A stretch of DNA of 64,000 bases from Hyphomicrobiales bacterium (GTDB lineage: Bacteria > Pseudomonadota > Alphaproteobacteria > Rhizobiales > Beijerinckiaceae): positions 2,477,001 to 2,541,000 of the forward strand of contig CAKNFJ010000001.1 of NCBI GenBank assembly GCA_930633495.1, in the 5' to 3' direction. The notes below the pieces were generated by a model, which was not told the DNA's origin, did not search any database, and was given only the letters and a program-made list of their open reading frames with translations. Shown here piece by piece: positions 29,438 to 37,676 of the stretch. Each line of letters opens with the position of its first letter. Position 1 is the stretch's first letter. The position numbers were made by a program, and so were the translations under genes.

Positions 29438-32400
29438 TCAGCCGCGCTTGCGCGGCAGGTCGGCCAGCATGCCGGCCGCGACCATGAGCTTCGGCAAGGT
29501 GAGGCCGGAGCTTGTGATCGCGCTGACGGTGCTGCGAGTGCGCTCCGCCTCCTCGCCGCGTTCCGCGAGCCAGCTTTCCAGCGTGCCCGCGCCCTTGGCC
29601 GAAGCGGCAACCTCCTCGGTGAGGTTGGACTGGGCGTCGTCGAGCGTCTCCAGGGCGCGCTCGCGGGCGAGGCGCTCGTAATCGTCGGTCGCTGGCACCG
29701 CTGCCGCCGCAGCCTTCAGGCTCGACAGGCCGAACAGCGCATCGATGCCGAAATGGATCCGCGCGACGTCACCGATCTTGCGCTTGCTGCGCTCGGCGAT
29801 GTCGACGATGTCGGTCGCCTCCGCCAGAGCCGGCAGGCTGGCGACGCGGGCGGCGAGCGCCTCCGGCACGCCTTCCGAGGTCAGCACTGCGATGCGGGCG
29901 AGGCGGGCCTGCGATGCGGCCTCGGGCAGCAGGCTGCCGAGTTCCGCCGACAGTTCCTTCACGCCCTTGGCGTAGCGGGCGATCGTCTGCTCGATCGTGC
30001 CGGGTTTGGCCACGCCGCGCCGCAGGAACCAGCTCATCCGGTTGGTGACGAGTTCCTGGGCCGCGGCGTAGAGGCCGAGCTGAGTCTTGCCGGGAATCCT
30101 GGCGTCGAGCGCGTCGATCTCGCCGTTGAGCGTGAACAGGTCGAAGGAATCGCGGGCGATGGCGTAGGCAGCGGCGATGGCGGGCGCGCCCGAGCGGGTC
30201 AGCGCCGCCAGAACCGGCACCAGCGCCGGGCCGCCGCGGTTGACGATCGCGTTGGCGAGTTGCGTCGCCACGATCTCGCGCCTCAGCTTGTGGCTGGCGA
30301 TGGCATCCGGATAGGCGTCCCGCAGCGCCTTCGGGAAATAGCGGATGAGTTCGCTGGCGAGATAGGGGTCGTCCGGCACCGAGGATTCGAGCAGCGCGTC
30401 GTGCAGCGAGAGCTTGGCATAGGCGAGTAGCACGGCGAGTTCCGGCCGGGTCAGGCCTTCGCTGCGTTTCTCGCGCTCGGCGAGCTGGGCGTCGCTCGGC
30501 AGATACTCGACCGATCGGTCGAGCCTTCCGTCCTGCTCCAGCGTCTGCATCAGGAAGCGCAGGCCGGGCGTTGCCGCGGCGCCTTGCGCCTCGGTCAGCG
30601 AGAGCGCGAGTGTCTGCAGGTAGTTGTTGCGCAGGACGAGGAGGCCGACCTCGTCGGTCATCGCGGCGAGCAATTCGTTACGCTTGTCTTCCTTCAGACG
30701 GCCGTCCGTCACCGGACCGGCGAGCGCGATCTTGATGTTGACCTCGACGTCGGAGGTGTTGACGCCGGCCGAGTTGTCGATCGCGTCGGTGTTGAGTTTC
30801 ACGCCCTTGCGCGCCGCCTCGATGCGGCCGCGCTGGGTCACGCCGAGATTGGCGCCCTCGCCGATGACCCGGGCCCGGAGATCGTTGCCGGCGATGCGGA
30901 TCGCATCGTTGGCGCGGTCGCCGACCTGCGCGTCGGATTCGTCATGGGCGCGGATATAGGTGCCGATGCCGCCGAACCAGAGCAGATCGACGCGCGCCTT
31001 GAGGATCGCCGTCATCAGTTCCGGCGGCGAGACCTCGGCCTTGTCGAGGTCGAGCAGGGCGCGGATCTCGGCCGAGAGCGGGATGCTCTTGGCCGAGCGC
31101 GAGAAGATGCCGCCGCCCTTCGAGATCAGCGTCTTGTCGTAATCCTGCCAGGACGAGCGCGGCAGGGCGAAGAGGCGCTGGCGCTCGGCGAGCGAGCTCG
31201 CCGGATCGGGATTCGGATCGAGGAAGATGTCGCGGTGGTCGAAGGCCGCGACGAGCTTGATCGCCGGCGAGAGCAGCATGCCGTTGCCGAAGACGTCGCC
31301 CGACATGTCGCCGACGCCGGCGACGGTGAAGGGCGTCGTCTGGATATCGATATCGACCTCGCGGAAGTGGCGCTTCACCGCTTCCCAGGCGCCGCGCGCC
31401 GTGATGCCCATGCCCTTATGGTCGTAGCCCTGCGAGCCGCCGGAGGCGAAGGCATCGCCGAGCCAGTGGTGCTTCTCCAGCGAGATCGTGTTGGCGGTGT
31501 CGGAGAAGGTCGCCGTGCCCTTGTCGGCGGCGACGACGAGATAGGGGTCGTCGCCGTCATGGCGCACCGTGTCCGGCGGCGGCACGATGGTTTCGCCGTC
31601 GAGGTTGTCGGTGAGCTCGAGCAGGTTGCGGATGAAGATGCGGTAGCTTTCCGTGCCCTCGGCGAGCCAGGCGGCGCGGTCGGAGGCTGGCGGCAGCTGC
31701 TTCGGCACGAAGCCGCCCTTGGCACCGACCGGCACGATCACGGCGTTCTTGACCTGCTGCGCCTTGACCAGGCCGAGCACTTCGGTGCGGAAGTCCTGCG
31801 GCCGGTCCGACCAGCGCAGGCCGCCGCGCGCGACCTTGCCGAAGCGCATATGCACGCCCTCGACACGCGGCGAATAGACGAAGATCTCGTAGAGCGGGCG
31901 CGGCAGCGGCAGCCCGTCCACCTTGGCGCAATCGAACTTGAAGGTGATGGTCTGGCGCGGATGGCCGTCCGGGCCGATCTGGAAGAAGTTCGTGCGCAGC
32001 GCCGCGTCGACCAGATTGATCAGGCGGCGCAGGATGCGGTCCTCGTCGAGGCTGGTGACGGCGTCGAGCGCCTCCTCGATCTCGGCGCGCTTCTGGGCCA
32101 TGCGCTGCTCGCGCTCGGCGCCCGGGATGCGCGGGTCGAACTTGGCGTTGAAATAGGCGATCAGGCCCGAGGCGATGCCGGGATGGCGGGTCAGCGCATC
32201 GGCGATGTAGCCTTGGGCGTAAGGTGCGCCAGCCTGCCGGAGATAGCGACCGAAGGCGCGCAGCAGCGCCGCCTCGCGCCAGGCGAGTCCGGCGGCAAGC
32301 ACGAGCTGGTCGAAACGGTCGGATTCGGCCAGCCCACGGAACTGCGCCATCAGCGCCGCCTCGATCGTCGGATCGAGATGCTCGATGTCGATCTCGCCGT

Positions 32401-34273
32401 CGTCGGCGCGCTCCAGCGACATGTCGTGCAGCCAGACGCGGGCGTCCTCGCCGGTCCCCTGCGGCATGACGTTGTAGGTCCGCTCGTTGACGACGCGGAA
32501 GCCCATGTTCTCGAGCAGCGGCACGCGGGCCGAGAGCGAGATCGGCGCGCCGCGCGAGAACACCTTGAGGTTGGCGCGCTTGGCGTCGTCGCCTTCGCGG
32601 CGGTAGAGATTGACGGCGCGGCCCCGCTCCGGCGAGAGCTGCTGGAGCATCTCGATATCGACGAGGGCGTCGGCGGCCGAGAAGCGCTCGCGATAGGCGG
32701 CGCCGAAGGCTTCCGCGTAGCGCTCCGCCAGCGCGCGGGCGGCGGGCCCGGCCTTCTCCTGGTCGAGCACGTCCTTCAGCCCGTCGCCCCAGGTGCGGAC
32801 GATGGCGCTGATGCCCGATTCGAGGGTGGCGCGGTCGATGCGCGGGGTTTTGCCCTCGTCGCGACCGATGATGTAGTGGGTGCGCGACAGCGGCCCTTCC
32901 GGATAGGCCGGATAGGCGGCCGAGAGGCGGCCATTATAGATCCGGGCCAGGAACTCGCCGACGCGCTGGCGCACCGTGGTGTCGTAGCGGTCCTTCGGAA
33001 TGAAGACGAGGATCGAGACGAAACGGTCGAATTCGTCGACGCGGGCGAGCGCCCGGATGCGTGGCCGCTCGGTGAGCTGCAGGATGTCGAGCGCGAACTG
33101 CTCCAGCGTCGTCACGTCGATCTGGAAGAGCTCGTCGCGGGGATAGGCGTCGAGCACGTTCATCAGCGCGCGGCCGGAATAGCTCGCCGGGTCGAAGCCG
33201 ATGTTCTTGGCGACGCGCGCGACCTTCAGCCGCAGATAGGGAATGGCGCGGGCCGAGCCGGTATAGGCGTTCGAGGTCAGGAGGCCGACGATGCGCAGCT
33301 CGCCGTCGAGCCGGCCGTCCGGCGTGAACAGCTTGACGCCGACATAGTCGAGATGGACGCGCCGGTGGACGCGGCTCTTGACGTTGGCCTTGGTGATGAT
33401 GAGCGCCTGGGGCTTTGCCAGGAAGGAGCGCAGCTCCGGCGTGACCGTGACCAGCTCACGGCCCTTGCGCAGGACCTTGACCGTGGGATCGCGCAGGATG
33501 CCGAGGCCCGAGCCCTCGATCGGGTCGGCGGCGACGTCGCCGCCGGGGAAACGGTAGGCCCGGATGCCGAGCAGGGTGAAATTGTCGCCGGCGATCCATT
33601 CGAGGAACTGCAGCGCCTCGTTGATCTCGTCCTCCGGCAGCGGCGGCGGATTGGCGCGGTAGGCCTGGATCACCTCGGTGATGCGGCCGCGCATCGCGGC
33701 CCAGTCGTCGACCGCGAGCGCGACATCGGCATAGACGTGTTCGAGACCCGCGCGCAGCTTCTCGCGCGCTTCGGGCGTATCGATGCGCGGAATGTGAATG
33801 TGGAGCAGGCTCTCGCGCCGCGTGCCTTCGGGCGCGCGGCCGGTCGCTTCGCCGGCGAGCGAGGCGAACTTGCCCTTGGCGTCGCGCGCCACGGCCAGGA
33901 TCGGATGGGCGACGAGGCGGGGCTCGTAGCCCTGCTCCTGCAGCTCGGCGAGCGTCGAATCGAGCAGGAACGGCTTGTTGTCGTTGACGACCTCCAGGAT
34001 GGTGACCTGGCGGCGCCGGTCGCCCTCGCCGAATTCGTCGTCGCGGAAGCGCAGGTTGATGGTTTCCGGTTTGCGCGTTTCGGCGAGCTGGTCGTAGGCG
34101 GCGGCAGCGGCGCCGGCCAGCATGGCCGGTGGCGGGGCTTCGAGATCTTCGGCGACGGAACGACCGTAGAGCAGGCGGGGAAACTCGGCGGGCATCGTGC
34201 CCTTGAGGCCGGTGGCCGCGGCTTCGATCGCTGCGATCGCCCCCGCGGTCGCGTTCGTCACCCGTTTGCCCAT
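29438..34273 (-). CDS. gdhB: NAD-specific glutamate dehydrogenase, large type
   Basis: The 1611-residue NAD-dependent glutamate dehydrogenase (about 180 kDa class). It converts glutamate to 2-oxoglutarate for amino-acid catabolism. A long N-terminal regulatory part (ACT-like segments around [16 protein letters not shown]) precedes the catalytic core with [36 protein letters not shown] and [19 protein letters not shown]; each lies within one continuous frame. It ends in a helical C-terminal region. Length matches the family. It is divergent from the peroxidase-like gene; a 16-bp palindrome sits in the gap. Confidence 0.96.
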   Translation of the reverse strand: MGKRVTNATAGAIAAIEAAATGLKGTMPAEFPRLLYGRSVAEDLEAPPPAMLAGAAAAAYDQLAETRKPETINLRFRDDEFGEGDRRRQVTILEVVNDNKPFLLDSTLAELQEQGYEPRLVAHPILAVARDAKGKFASLAGEATGRAPEGTRRESLLHIHIPRIDTPEAREKLRAGLEHVYADVALAVDDWAAMRGRITEVIQAYRANPPPLPEDEINEALQFLEWIAGDNFTLLGIRAYRFPGGDVAADPIEGSGLGILRDPTVKVLRKGRELVTVTPELRSFLAKPQALIITKANVKSRVHRRVHLDYVGVKLFTPDGRLDGELRIVGLLTSNAYTGSARAIPYLRLKVARVAKNIGFDPASYSGRALMNVLDAYPRDELFQIDVTTLEQFALDILQLTERPRIRALARVDEFDRFVSILVFIPKDRYDTTVRQRVGEFLARIYNGRLSAAYPAYPEGPLSRTHYIIGRDEGKTPRIDRATLESGISAIVRTWGDGLKDVLDQEKAGPAARALAERYAEAFGAAYRERFSAADALVDIEMLQQLSPERGRAVNLYRREGDDAKRANLKVFSRGAPISLSARVPLLENMGFRVVNERTYNVMPQGTGEDARVWLHDMSLERADDGEIDIEHLDPTIEAALMAQFRGLAESDRFDQLVLAAGLAWREAALLRAFGRYLRQAGAPYAQGYIADALTRHPGIASGLIAYFNAKFDPRIPGAEREQRMAQKRAEIEEALDAVTSLDEDRILRRLINLVDAALRTNFFQIGPDGHPRQTITFKFDCAKVDGLPLPRPLYEIFVYSPRVEGVHMRFGKVARGGLRWSDRPQDFRTEVLGLVKAQQVKNAVIVPVGAKGGFVPKQLPPASDRAAWLAEGTESYRIFIRNLLELTDNLDGETIVPPPDTVRHDGDDPYLVVAADKGTATFSDTANTISLEKHHWLGDAFASGGSQGYDHKGMGITARGAWEAVKRHFREVDIDIQTTPFTVAGVGDMSGDVFGNGMLLSPAIKLVAAFDHRDIFLDPNPDPASSLAERQRLFALPRSSWQDYDKTLISKGGGIFSRSAKSIPLSAEIRALLDLDKAEVSPPELMTAILKARVDLLWFGGIGTYIRAHDESDAQVGDRANDAIRIAGNDLRARVIGEGANLGVTQRGRIEAARKGVKLNTDAIDNSAGVNTSDVEVNIKIALAGPVTDGRLKEDKRNELLAAMTDEVGLLVLRNNYLQTLALSLTEAQGAAATPGLRFLMQTLEQDGRLDRSVEYLPSDAQLAEREKRSEGLTRPELAVLLAYAKLSLHDALLESSVPDDPYLASELIRYFPKALRDAYPDAIASHKLRREIVATQLANAIVNRGGPALVPVLAALTRSGAPAIAAAYAIARDSFDLFTLNGEIDALDARIPGKTQLGLYAAAQELVTNRMSWFLRRGVAKPGTIEQTIARYAKGVKELSAELGSLLPEAASQARLARIAVLTSEGVPEALAARVASLPALAEATDIVDIAERSKRKIGDVARIHFGIDALFGLSSLKAAAAAVPATDDYERLARERALETLDDAQSNLTEEVAASAKGAGTLESWLAERGEEAERTRSTVSAITSSGLTLPKLMVAAGMLADLPRKRG

Positions 34274-34346
34274 GTTTCACCCCAGTTGTTTTGCAGCAGC
34301 GATGGCATAGGCTGCGCAGGGTTTCAACTTTGCCTTGCCTGAAAAA

Positions 34347-34362
34347 GCGGCAAACTTGCCGC
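34347..34362. promoter_or_regulatory. Short palindrome in a divergent promoter region
   Basis: GCGGCAAACTTGCCGC: 7-bp arms with a 2-base centre, 74 bases from the glutamate dehydrogenase start and 23 bases before the peroxidase-like gene. It is a possible operator for either gene. Confidence 0.4.
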
Positions 34363-34384
34363 CCAGGATCGAACAGGATGCACC

Positions 34385-35002
34385 ATGGCGACGAAGAATG
34401 ACAAACCGAAGGTGGGCGAGGAGCCGGTGCGTCAGGATGCCCCGCCCCGCGTCATGGCGCTCGCGCTGAAGCCCGGCCAGCTCTCACCGGAGAACGAGGC
34501 CTATTTCGAGAAGTGCCGGGACAAGCTCGGCTTCGTGCCGAATGTGCTGACCTCCTACGCCCAAGACGACGCCAAGCTCTCGGCCTTCGCGCTGTTCTAC
34601 AACGATCTCATGCTCGCCCCTTCCGGCCTGTCGAAGCTGGAGCGGGAAATGATCGCGGTCGCGGTGTCGAGCGTGAACCGCTGCTATTACTGCCTCACGG
34701 CGCATGGCGCGGCGGTGCGGCAGCTCTCCGGCGATCCCGTGCTGGGCGAGATGCTGGTGATGAACTACCGGGCGGCGGAGCTCTCGACGCGGCATCGCGC
34801 GATGCTCGACTTTTCGGTGAAGCTGACCGAGGCGCCGCATCTGATCGGGGACGAGGACCGCGAGGCCCTGCGCAAGGCCGGCTTCACCGAGCGCGACATC
34901 TGGGACATCGGCGCGGTGGCGTCGTTCTACAACATGTCGAACCGGATGGCTTCGGCCGTCGATATGCGGCCCAACGCCGAATACCACGGCCAGGCGCGGT
35001 AG
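34385..35002 (+). CDS. Peroxidase-related / AhpD-like protein
   Basis: Carboxymuconolactone-decarboxylase/AhpD-fold protein of 205 residues in the peroxidase-related group. The redox motif is VNRCYYCLTAHGAAV, with a CxxC pair and nearby histidine. SKLEREMIAVAVSS before it and DIWDIGAVASFYNMSNRMA after it are typical. It probably has thiol peroxidase or disulphide reductase activity. It is followed by intergenic repeat elements and the candidate small RNA, with no co-transcribed partner. Confidence 0.88.
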   Translation: MATKNDKPKVGEEPVRQDAPPRVMALALKPGQLSPENEAYFEKCRDKLGFVPNVLTSYAQDDAKLSAFALFYNDLMLAPSGLSKLEREMIAVAVSSVNRCYYCLTAHGAAVRQLSGDPVLGEMLVMNYRAAELSTRHRAMLDFSVKLTEAPHLIGDEDREALRKAGFTERDIWDIGAVASFYNMSNRMASAVDMRPNAEYHGQAR

Positions 35003-35073
35003 AAACTCGGTCCTCTTCCGTCATTTCGGGGCTTCGCGCAGCGATTCGCCTGGGATTTGCGAATAGGCGTTTG

Positions 35074-35168
35074 CCGTCATGGTCGGGCTTGTCCCGACCA
35101 TCCACGTCTTCGCTGGCCGGAGATCGTGGTCAAGACGTGGATGCTCGCCACAAGGGTGAGCATGACGG
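35074..35168. repeat. Intergenic imperfect palindrome
   Basis: CCGTCATG (35074-35081) pairs with CATGACGG (35161-35168). GGTCGGGCTTGTCCCGACC is an inner hairpin, and CCACGTCTT pairs with AAGACGTGG. It belongs by its ends to the GTCAT...ATGAC family and follows the peroxidase-like gene. Confidence 0.7.
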
Positions 35169-35200
35169 AATTGGAACGATGGCGGTGGCTCCGGAAGCCC

Positions 35201-35232
35201 AAAAGAAAAACGGCCGGCGCAAACGCCAGCCG
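35201..35232 (-). terminator. Leftward intrinsic terminator
   Basis: Read leftward: CGGCTGGCG, loop TTTG, CGCCGGCCG (9 bp with one G-U pair), then TTTTTCTTTT. It is well formed for the minus strand only. Confidence 0.8.
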
Positions 35233-35349
35233 CTAGTTGGCCTCGACTCGGTGGCCCGGCTCCACCCGAACTCCGGGGGGCTGGGGGGCTGACAAACCGG
35301 CGTTCAGCGAAACCGGGCCGTCGAGGCAACGCCGGGAGTTGAGCGGCGC
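35201..35349 (-). ncRNA. Candidate structured small RNA
   Basis: Read leftward, three nested stems form a rod: P1 (35321-35330 with 35236-35246, 10 bp, one bulge), P2 (35313-35319 with 35253-35259, 7 bp) and P3 (35297-35305 with 35268-35276, 8 bp around one G-A mismatch). The apical loop is C-rich. A further small CGCCG/CGGCG hairpin precedes P1. The rod ends four bases before a good intrinsic terminator on the same strand. No minus-strand gene lies within 700 bases upstream, so the terminator has no other owner. The 5' end is not defined and no known RNA family is recognised; a 6S-like rod is one possibility. Confidence 0.55.
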
Positions 35350-35508
35350 AAATTGGCGGTCCCTTGACGCGTTCGCGGCGAAAATGGGGCATTTGCGACG
35401 AATGCCGACCCAGCGCCGGAGAGGAGGGCGAGGCGGTCCCTTGCCAGCGCAGCACTGCGGGCGCATCATCCGTGCTGTATCTCGTGAGGCTCCGCTCAGG
35501 GAGGCGCC

Positions 35509-35877
35509 ATGAGCGAAAGCGAATCGCCGCAATCGCAACCGGCCGGCGCGGTCGTCCATTTTCCGGCGCCGGCCCGGCCCATGACCGTTACCTTCGACCG
35601 GCGCGAGCTCAGCGAACTGCTCAATCTCTACGGCCGCATGGTCGCGGCTGGCGAGTGGCGCGACTACGCCATCGATTTCCTGAAGGACAAGGCCCAGTTT
35701 TCGGTGTTCCGGCGTTCGTCCGAAATGCCGCTCTACCGAATCGTCAAGGATCCGGCGCTGGCGCGCCGGCAGGGTGCCTATTCGGTCGTCGCGGCCACCG
35801 GCCTGATTCTGAAGCGCGGCTCGGAGCTCTCGCGAGTCCTGAAAGTGCTGGACAAGCAGCTCAGCGTGGTGAGTTAG
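35509..35877 (+). CDS. DUF2794 protein
   Basis: Protein of 122 residues of the DUF2794 family, found almost only in alphaproteobacteria, function unknown. Features: polar N-terminus, then VTFDRRELSELLNLYGRMVAAGEWRDYAIDF (the family core around LNLYGRMVA), AQFSVFRRSSEMPLYRIVKDP and a C-terminal LSRVLKVLDKQL helix. GGAGGC is close upstream of the ATG. It is a single gene between the candidate small RNA and a palindromic repeat. Confidence 0.88.
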   Translation: MSESESPQSQPAGAVVHFPAPARPMTVTFDRRELSELLNLYGRMVAAGEWRDYAIDFLKDKAQFSVFRRSSEMPLYRIVKDPALARRQGAYSVVAATGLILKRGSELSRVLKVLDKQLSVVS

Positions 35878-35902
35878 GCGCAGGCGATTTTCTGAAAATG
35901 CT

Positions 35903-36001
35903 GCCGTCATTCCGGGCTTGACCCGGAATCCATCGTAGAGCGCCGCGCCCTTCGATGGATTCCGGATCGGCGCCGCTTCGCGGCTTGTCCGGAATGACGG
36001 C
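35903..36001. repeat. Intergenic imperfect palindrome
   Basis: GCCGTCATTCCGG (35903-35915) pairs with CCGGAATGACGGC (35989-36001) over 13 bp. Inner GGATTCC/GGAATCC and TCGATGG-like segments also pair. It sits between the convergent DUF2794 and acetyltransferase genes. Confidence 0.8.
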
Positions 36002-36040
36002 GATGTTTTCGGATGAACTCGGGATTCTTTGATCAGGCGA

Positions 36041-36592
36041 TCAGAACTCCGGTGGTGTGCGGTTGCCTTTGCCCAGTTCCCTCTGCATCAGCATCTGGTC
36101 GAGCCAGCGGCCGTGCTTGAAGCCGACCTTCTCGGCGATGCCGATCAGGCGGAAGCCGGCCTTTTCGTGCAGGCGGCGCGAGCCTATCGAAGCGCCGGTG
36201 CCATCGCCGATCACCGCGATCATCTGGCGGAAGCCGCGTTCGGTGCAGGCTTGCATCAGGGCGCCGAGCAGCAGCCCGCCGATGCCGAGGCCCTGCGCCT
36301 CCGGGGCAAGATAGATCGAGTTCTCGACGGTCGTCCGGTAGGCGGGGCGGGGCCGATAGGCACCGGCATAGGCATAGCCCAGCACCCGGCCGCTCCGCTC
36401 GGCGATCAGATAGGGGTATCCGTCCGCCAGGGTCGCGTCGAGGCGACGCAGCATCTCCGCTTCCCCCGGCGGTTCGAGTTCCCAGGACGCGGTCCCATGC
36501 AGGACCGCATGGGCATAGATCGCGGCGATGGCGGGAATGTCGGCCGGGCTGGCGGGACGAATGAGGGATGTGGTCACGGTCGAGGCAATCAT
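36041..36592 (-). CDS. GNAT N-acetyltransferase, phosphinothricin-acetyltransferase type
   Basis: Acetyltransferase of 183 residues. IRPASPADIPAIAAIYAHAV and TASWELEPP at the start resemble the PAT/MddA group, which acetylates phosphinothricin or methionine sulphone/sulphoximine. The acetyl-CoA loop is LAPEAQGLGIGGLLLGAL, and HEKAGFRLIGIAEKVGFKHGRWLD is the typical end (shown by GFKHGRWLD). The natural substrate is uncertain. It lies after the ybhL terminator on the same strand, so it needs its own promoter. Confidence 0.88.
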   Translation of the reverse strand: MIASTVTTSLIRPASPADIPAIAAIYAHAVLHGTASWELEPPGEAEMLRRLDATLADGYPYLIAERSGRVLGYAYAGAYRPRPAYRTTVENSIYLAPEAQGLGIGGLLLGALMQACTERGFRQMIAVIGDGTGASIGSRRLHEKAGFRLIGIAEKVGFKHGRWLDQMLMQRELGKGNRTPPEF

Positions 36593-36619
36593 GGCTGCAG
36601 AATGAGCAATGCCCGTGCC

Positions 36620-36651
36620 AAAACAAAAGCCCCGGCCGTTGGGCCGGGGCT
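36620..36651 (-). terminator. Intrinsic terminator of ybhL
   Basis: Read leftward: AGCCCCGGCC, 4-base loop, GGCCGGGGCT (10 bp), then TTTGTTTTGG. It is 33 bases after the ybhL stop. Confidence 0.9.
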
Positions 36652-36683
36652 CTGGTCTGGCATGACGCCCGAAGGCGGAAGGC

Positions 36684-37457
36684 TCAGCGGCGGTCGCCGA
36701 GCAGGCTGATCAGCATCTGGAACATGTTGATGAAGTTCAGGTAGAGCGACAGAGCGCCGTTCACCGAGAGCTTCGCAGCCGATTCCGGATCCAGGTTTGA
36801 GTAGAGATACATCTCCTTCAGGCGCTGGGTGTCCCAGGCGGTCAGGCCGGCGAAGATCAGCACGCCGAGCACCGAGATGCCGAAGGAGAGCGCGCTCGAC
36901 GCCAGGAACAGGTTGACCACCGAGGCGATGATCAGGCCGATCAAGCCCATGATCAGGAAGGAGCCCATGCCCGAGAGCGACTTCTTCGTGGTGTAGCCGA
37001 CGAGGCTCAGCGCGCCGAAGGCGGCGGCCGTGATGAAGAAGACGCGCACGACCGAGGCGCCGGTGAAGACGACCAGGATCGACGACATCGAGACGCCCAT
37101 CACCGCCGCGAAGGCGAAGAACATGGTGCGCGCCGCGGAGGCGCTCATGTTTTCGGCCTTGAACGAGAAGAGCATGATGAAGGCGAGCGGGGCGAGCATC
37201 ACCACCCATTTCAGCGGGCTGAGATAGATCGCCTGGCCGAACGCCGTCAGTCCGGCGATCTTGCCGTCGGGCGTGAAGCCGGCGATCGCCAGCATCGAAA
37301 TGGCGAGCGCGGCGAGACCGGTGATGCCGAGGCCGATCGTCATGTTGTTGTAGACGCCGAGCATGAACGAGCGCAGGCCCTGATCCATCTCGACGGCGCT
37401 GGTCTGCTGTGCGCGGCCGGCACCCCAGACTGGAGCATTGCGGTCGAAGTTGCTCAT
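36684..37457 (-). CDS. ybhL: Bax inhibitor-1/YccA family membrane protein (YbhL-like)
   Basis: Integral membrane protein of 257 residues with about seven hydrophobic helices, BI-1 family. The conserved LSPLKWVVMLAPLAFIMLFSF, FTGASVVRVFFITAAAFGALS and the C-terminal DTQRLKEMY and GALSLYLNFINMFQMLL segments fit (each quoted in part). Family members can form pH-sensitive calcium-leak channels; the bacterial role is unclear. The ATG at 37457 shares a base with the stop of an upstream mini-ORF (TAATG), and AGGGG lies 11 bases upstream. A terminator follows. Confidence 0.92.
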   Translation of the reverse strand: MSNFDRNAPVWGAGRAQQTSAVEMDQGLRSFMLGVYNNMTIGLGITGLAALAISMLAIAGFTPDGKIAGLTAFGQAIYLSPLKWVVMLAPLAFIMLFSFKAENMSASAARTMFFAFAAVMGVSMSSILVVFTGASVVRVFFITAAAFGALSLVGYTTKKSLSGMGSFLIMGLIGLIIASVVNLFLASSALSFGISVLGVLIFAGLTAWDTQRLKEMYLYSNLDPESAAKLSVNGALSLYLNFINMFQMLISLLGDRR

Positions 37458-37540
37458 TAAAAGAGTTTCCCCTGACGTTGTTTCGGACGACGGAAGGCAT
37501 GCAGGCGCCAGCCGTCCTCGCGCATGATCAGCGCGATCAT
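37457..37540 (-). CDS. Upstream mini-ORF in the ybhL leader
   Basis: A 27-codon frame starts at ATG 37540, and its TAA stop overlaps the ybhL ATG by one base. The peptide begins MIALIMREDGWRLHAF and ends in a basic KQRQGKLF. The TAATG junction suggests coupling, but there is no clear ribosome-binding site. A ybhL leader RNA motif has been described upstream of ybhL genes in Rhizobiales; this region could be that motif, the mini-ORF, or both. Confidence 0.35.
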   Translation of the reverse strand: MIALIMREDGWRLHAFRRPKQRQGKLF

Positions 37541-37623
37541 CGGAATATGATGGGCTTTCCCGGTTCTTACAAGGGCCCGCCATGGTTAAGGCGAGTCGGG
37601 CCATAGAAGTTCGGCGCCGGGCC

Positions 37624-37652
37624 TATGCAGAATTACAGGATTTTAATGTCTA
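37624..37652 (-). promoter_or_regulatory. Candidate promoter of ybhL
   Basis: Read leftward, TAGACA (37647-37652) and TGCATA (37624-37629) are spaced by 17 bases. This would start a leader of about 155 nt covering the mini-ORF. The -10 match is weak. The region also contains the end of the ABC permease gene boundary at 37677. Confidence 0.3.
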
Positions 37653-37676
37653 CCGAGAGTCGATCTCAGATAGTCA

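Larger units (their letters stand above)
35003..35508. other. Gene-free stretch with repeat and candidate small RNA
   Basis: These 506 bases hold no convincing protein gene. They contain a palindromic repeat (35074-35168), a leftward intrinsic terminator (35201-35232) and a strongly self-complementary segment (35236-35330). The remaining 35350-35508 shows TTGACG at about 35363, which might be part of a promoter for the DUF2794 gene. Confidence 0.7.

Noticed and set aside
29440..29458. GC-rich hairpin at the 3' end of the glutamate dehydrogenase gene as a terminator
   Set aside because: It has no T tract and lies in coding sequence; the Trm112 gene follows 14 bases later and is probably co-transcribed.
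30584..34342. A 1252-codon open frame on the plus strand opposite the glutamate dehydrogenase
   Set aside because: It lies entirely antisense to a well-recognised gene, has low-complexity Arg/Asp/Glu-rich sequence typical of high-GC antisense frames, and matches no family.
35237..35512. Short plus-strand frame and overlapping minus-strand frames before DUF2794
   Set aside because: No similarity or ribosome-binding site; the strand-specific stems and terminator explain the segment better as RNA.
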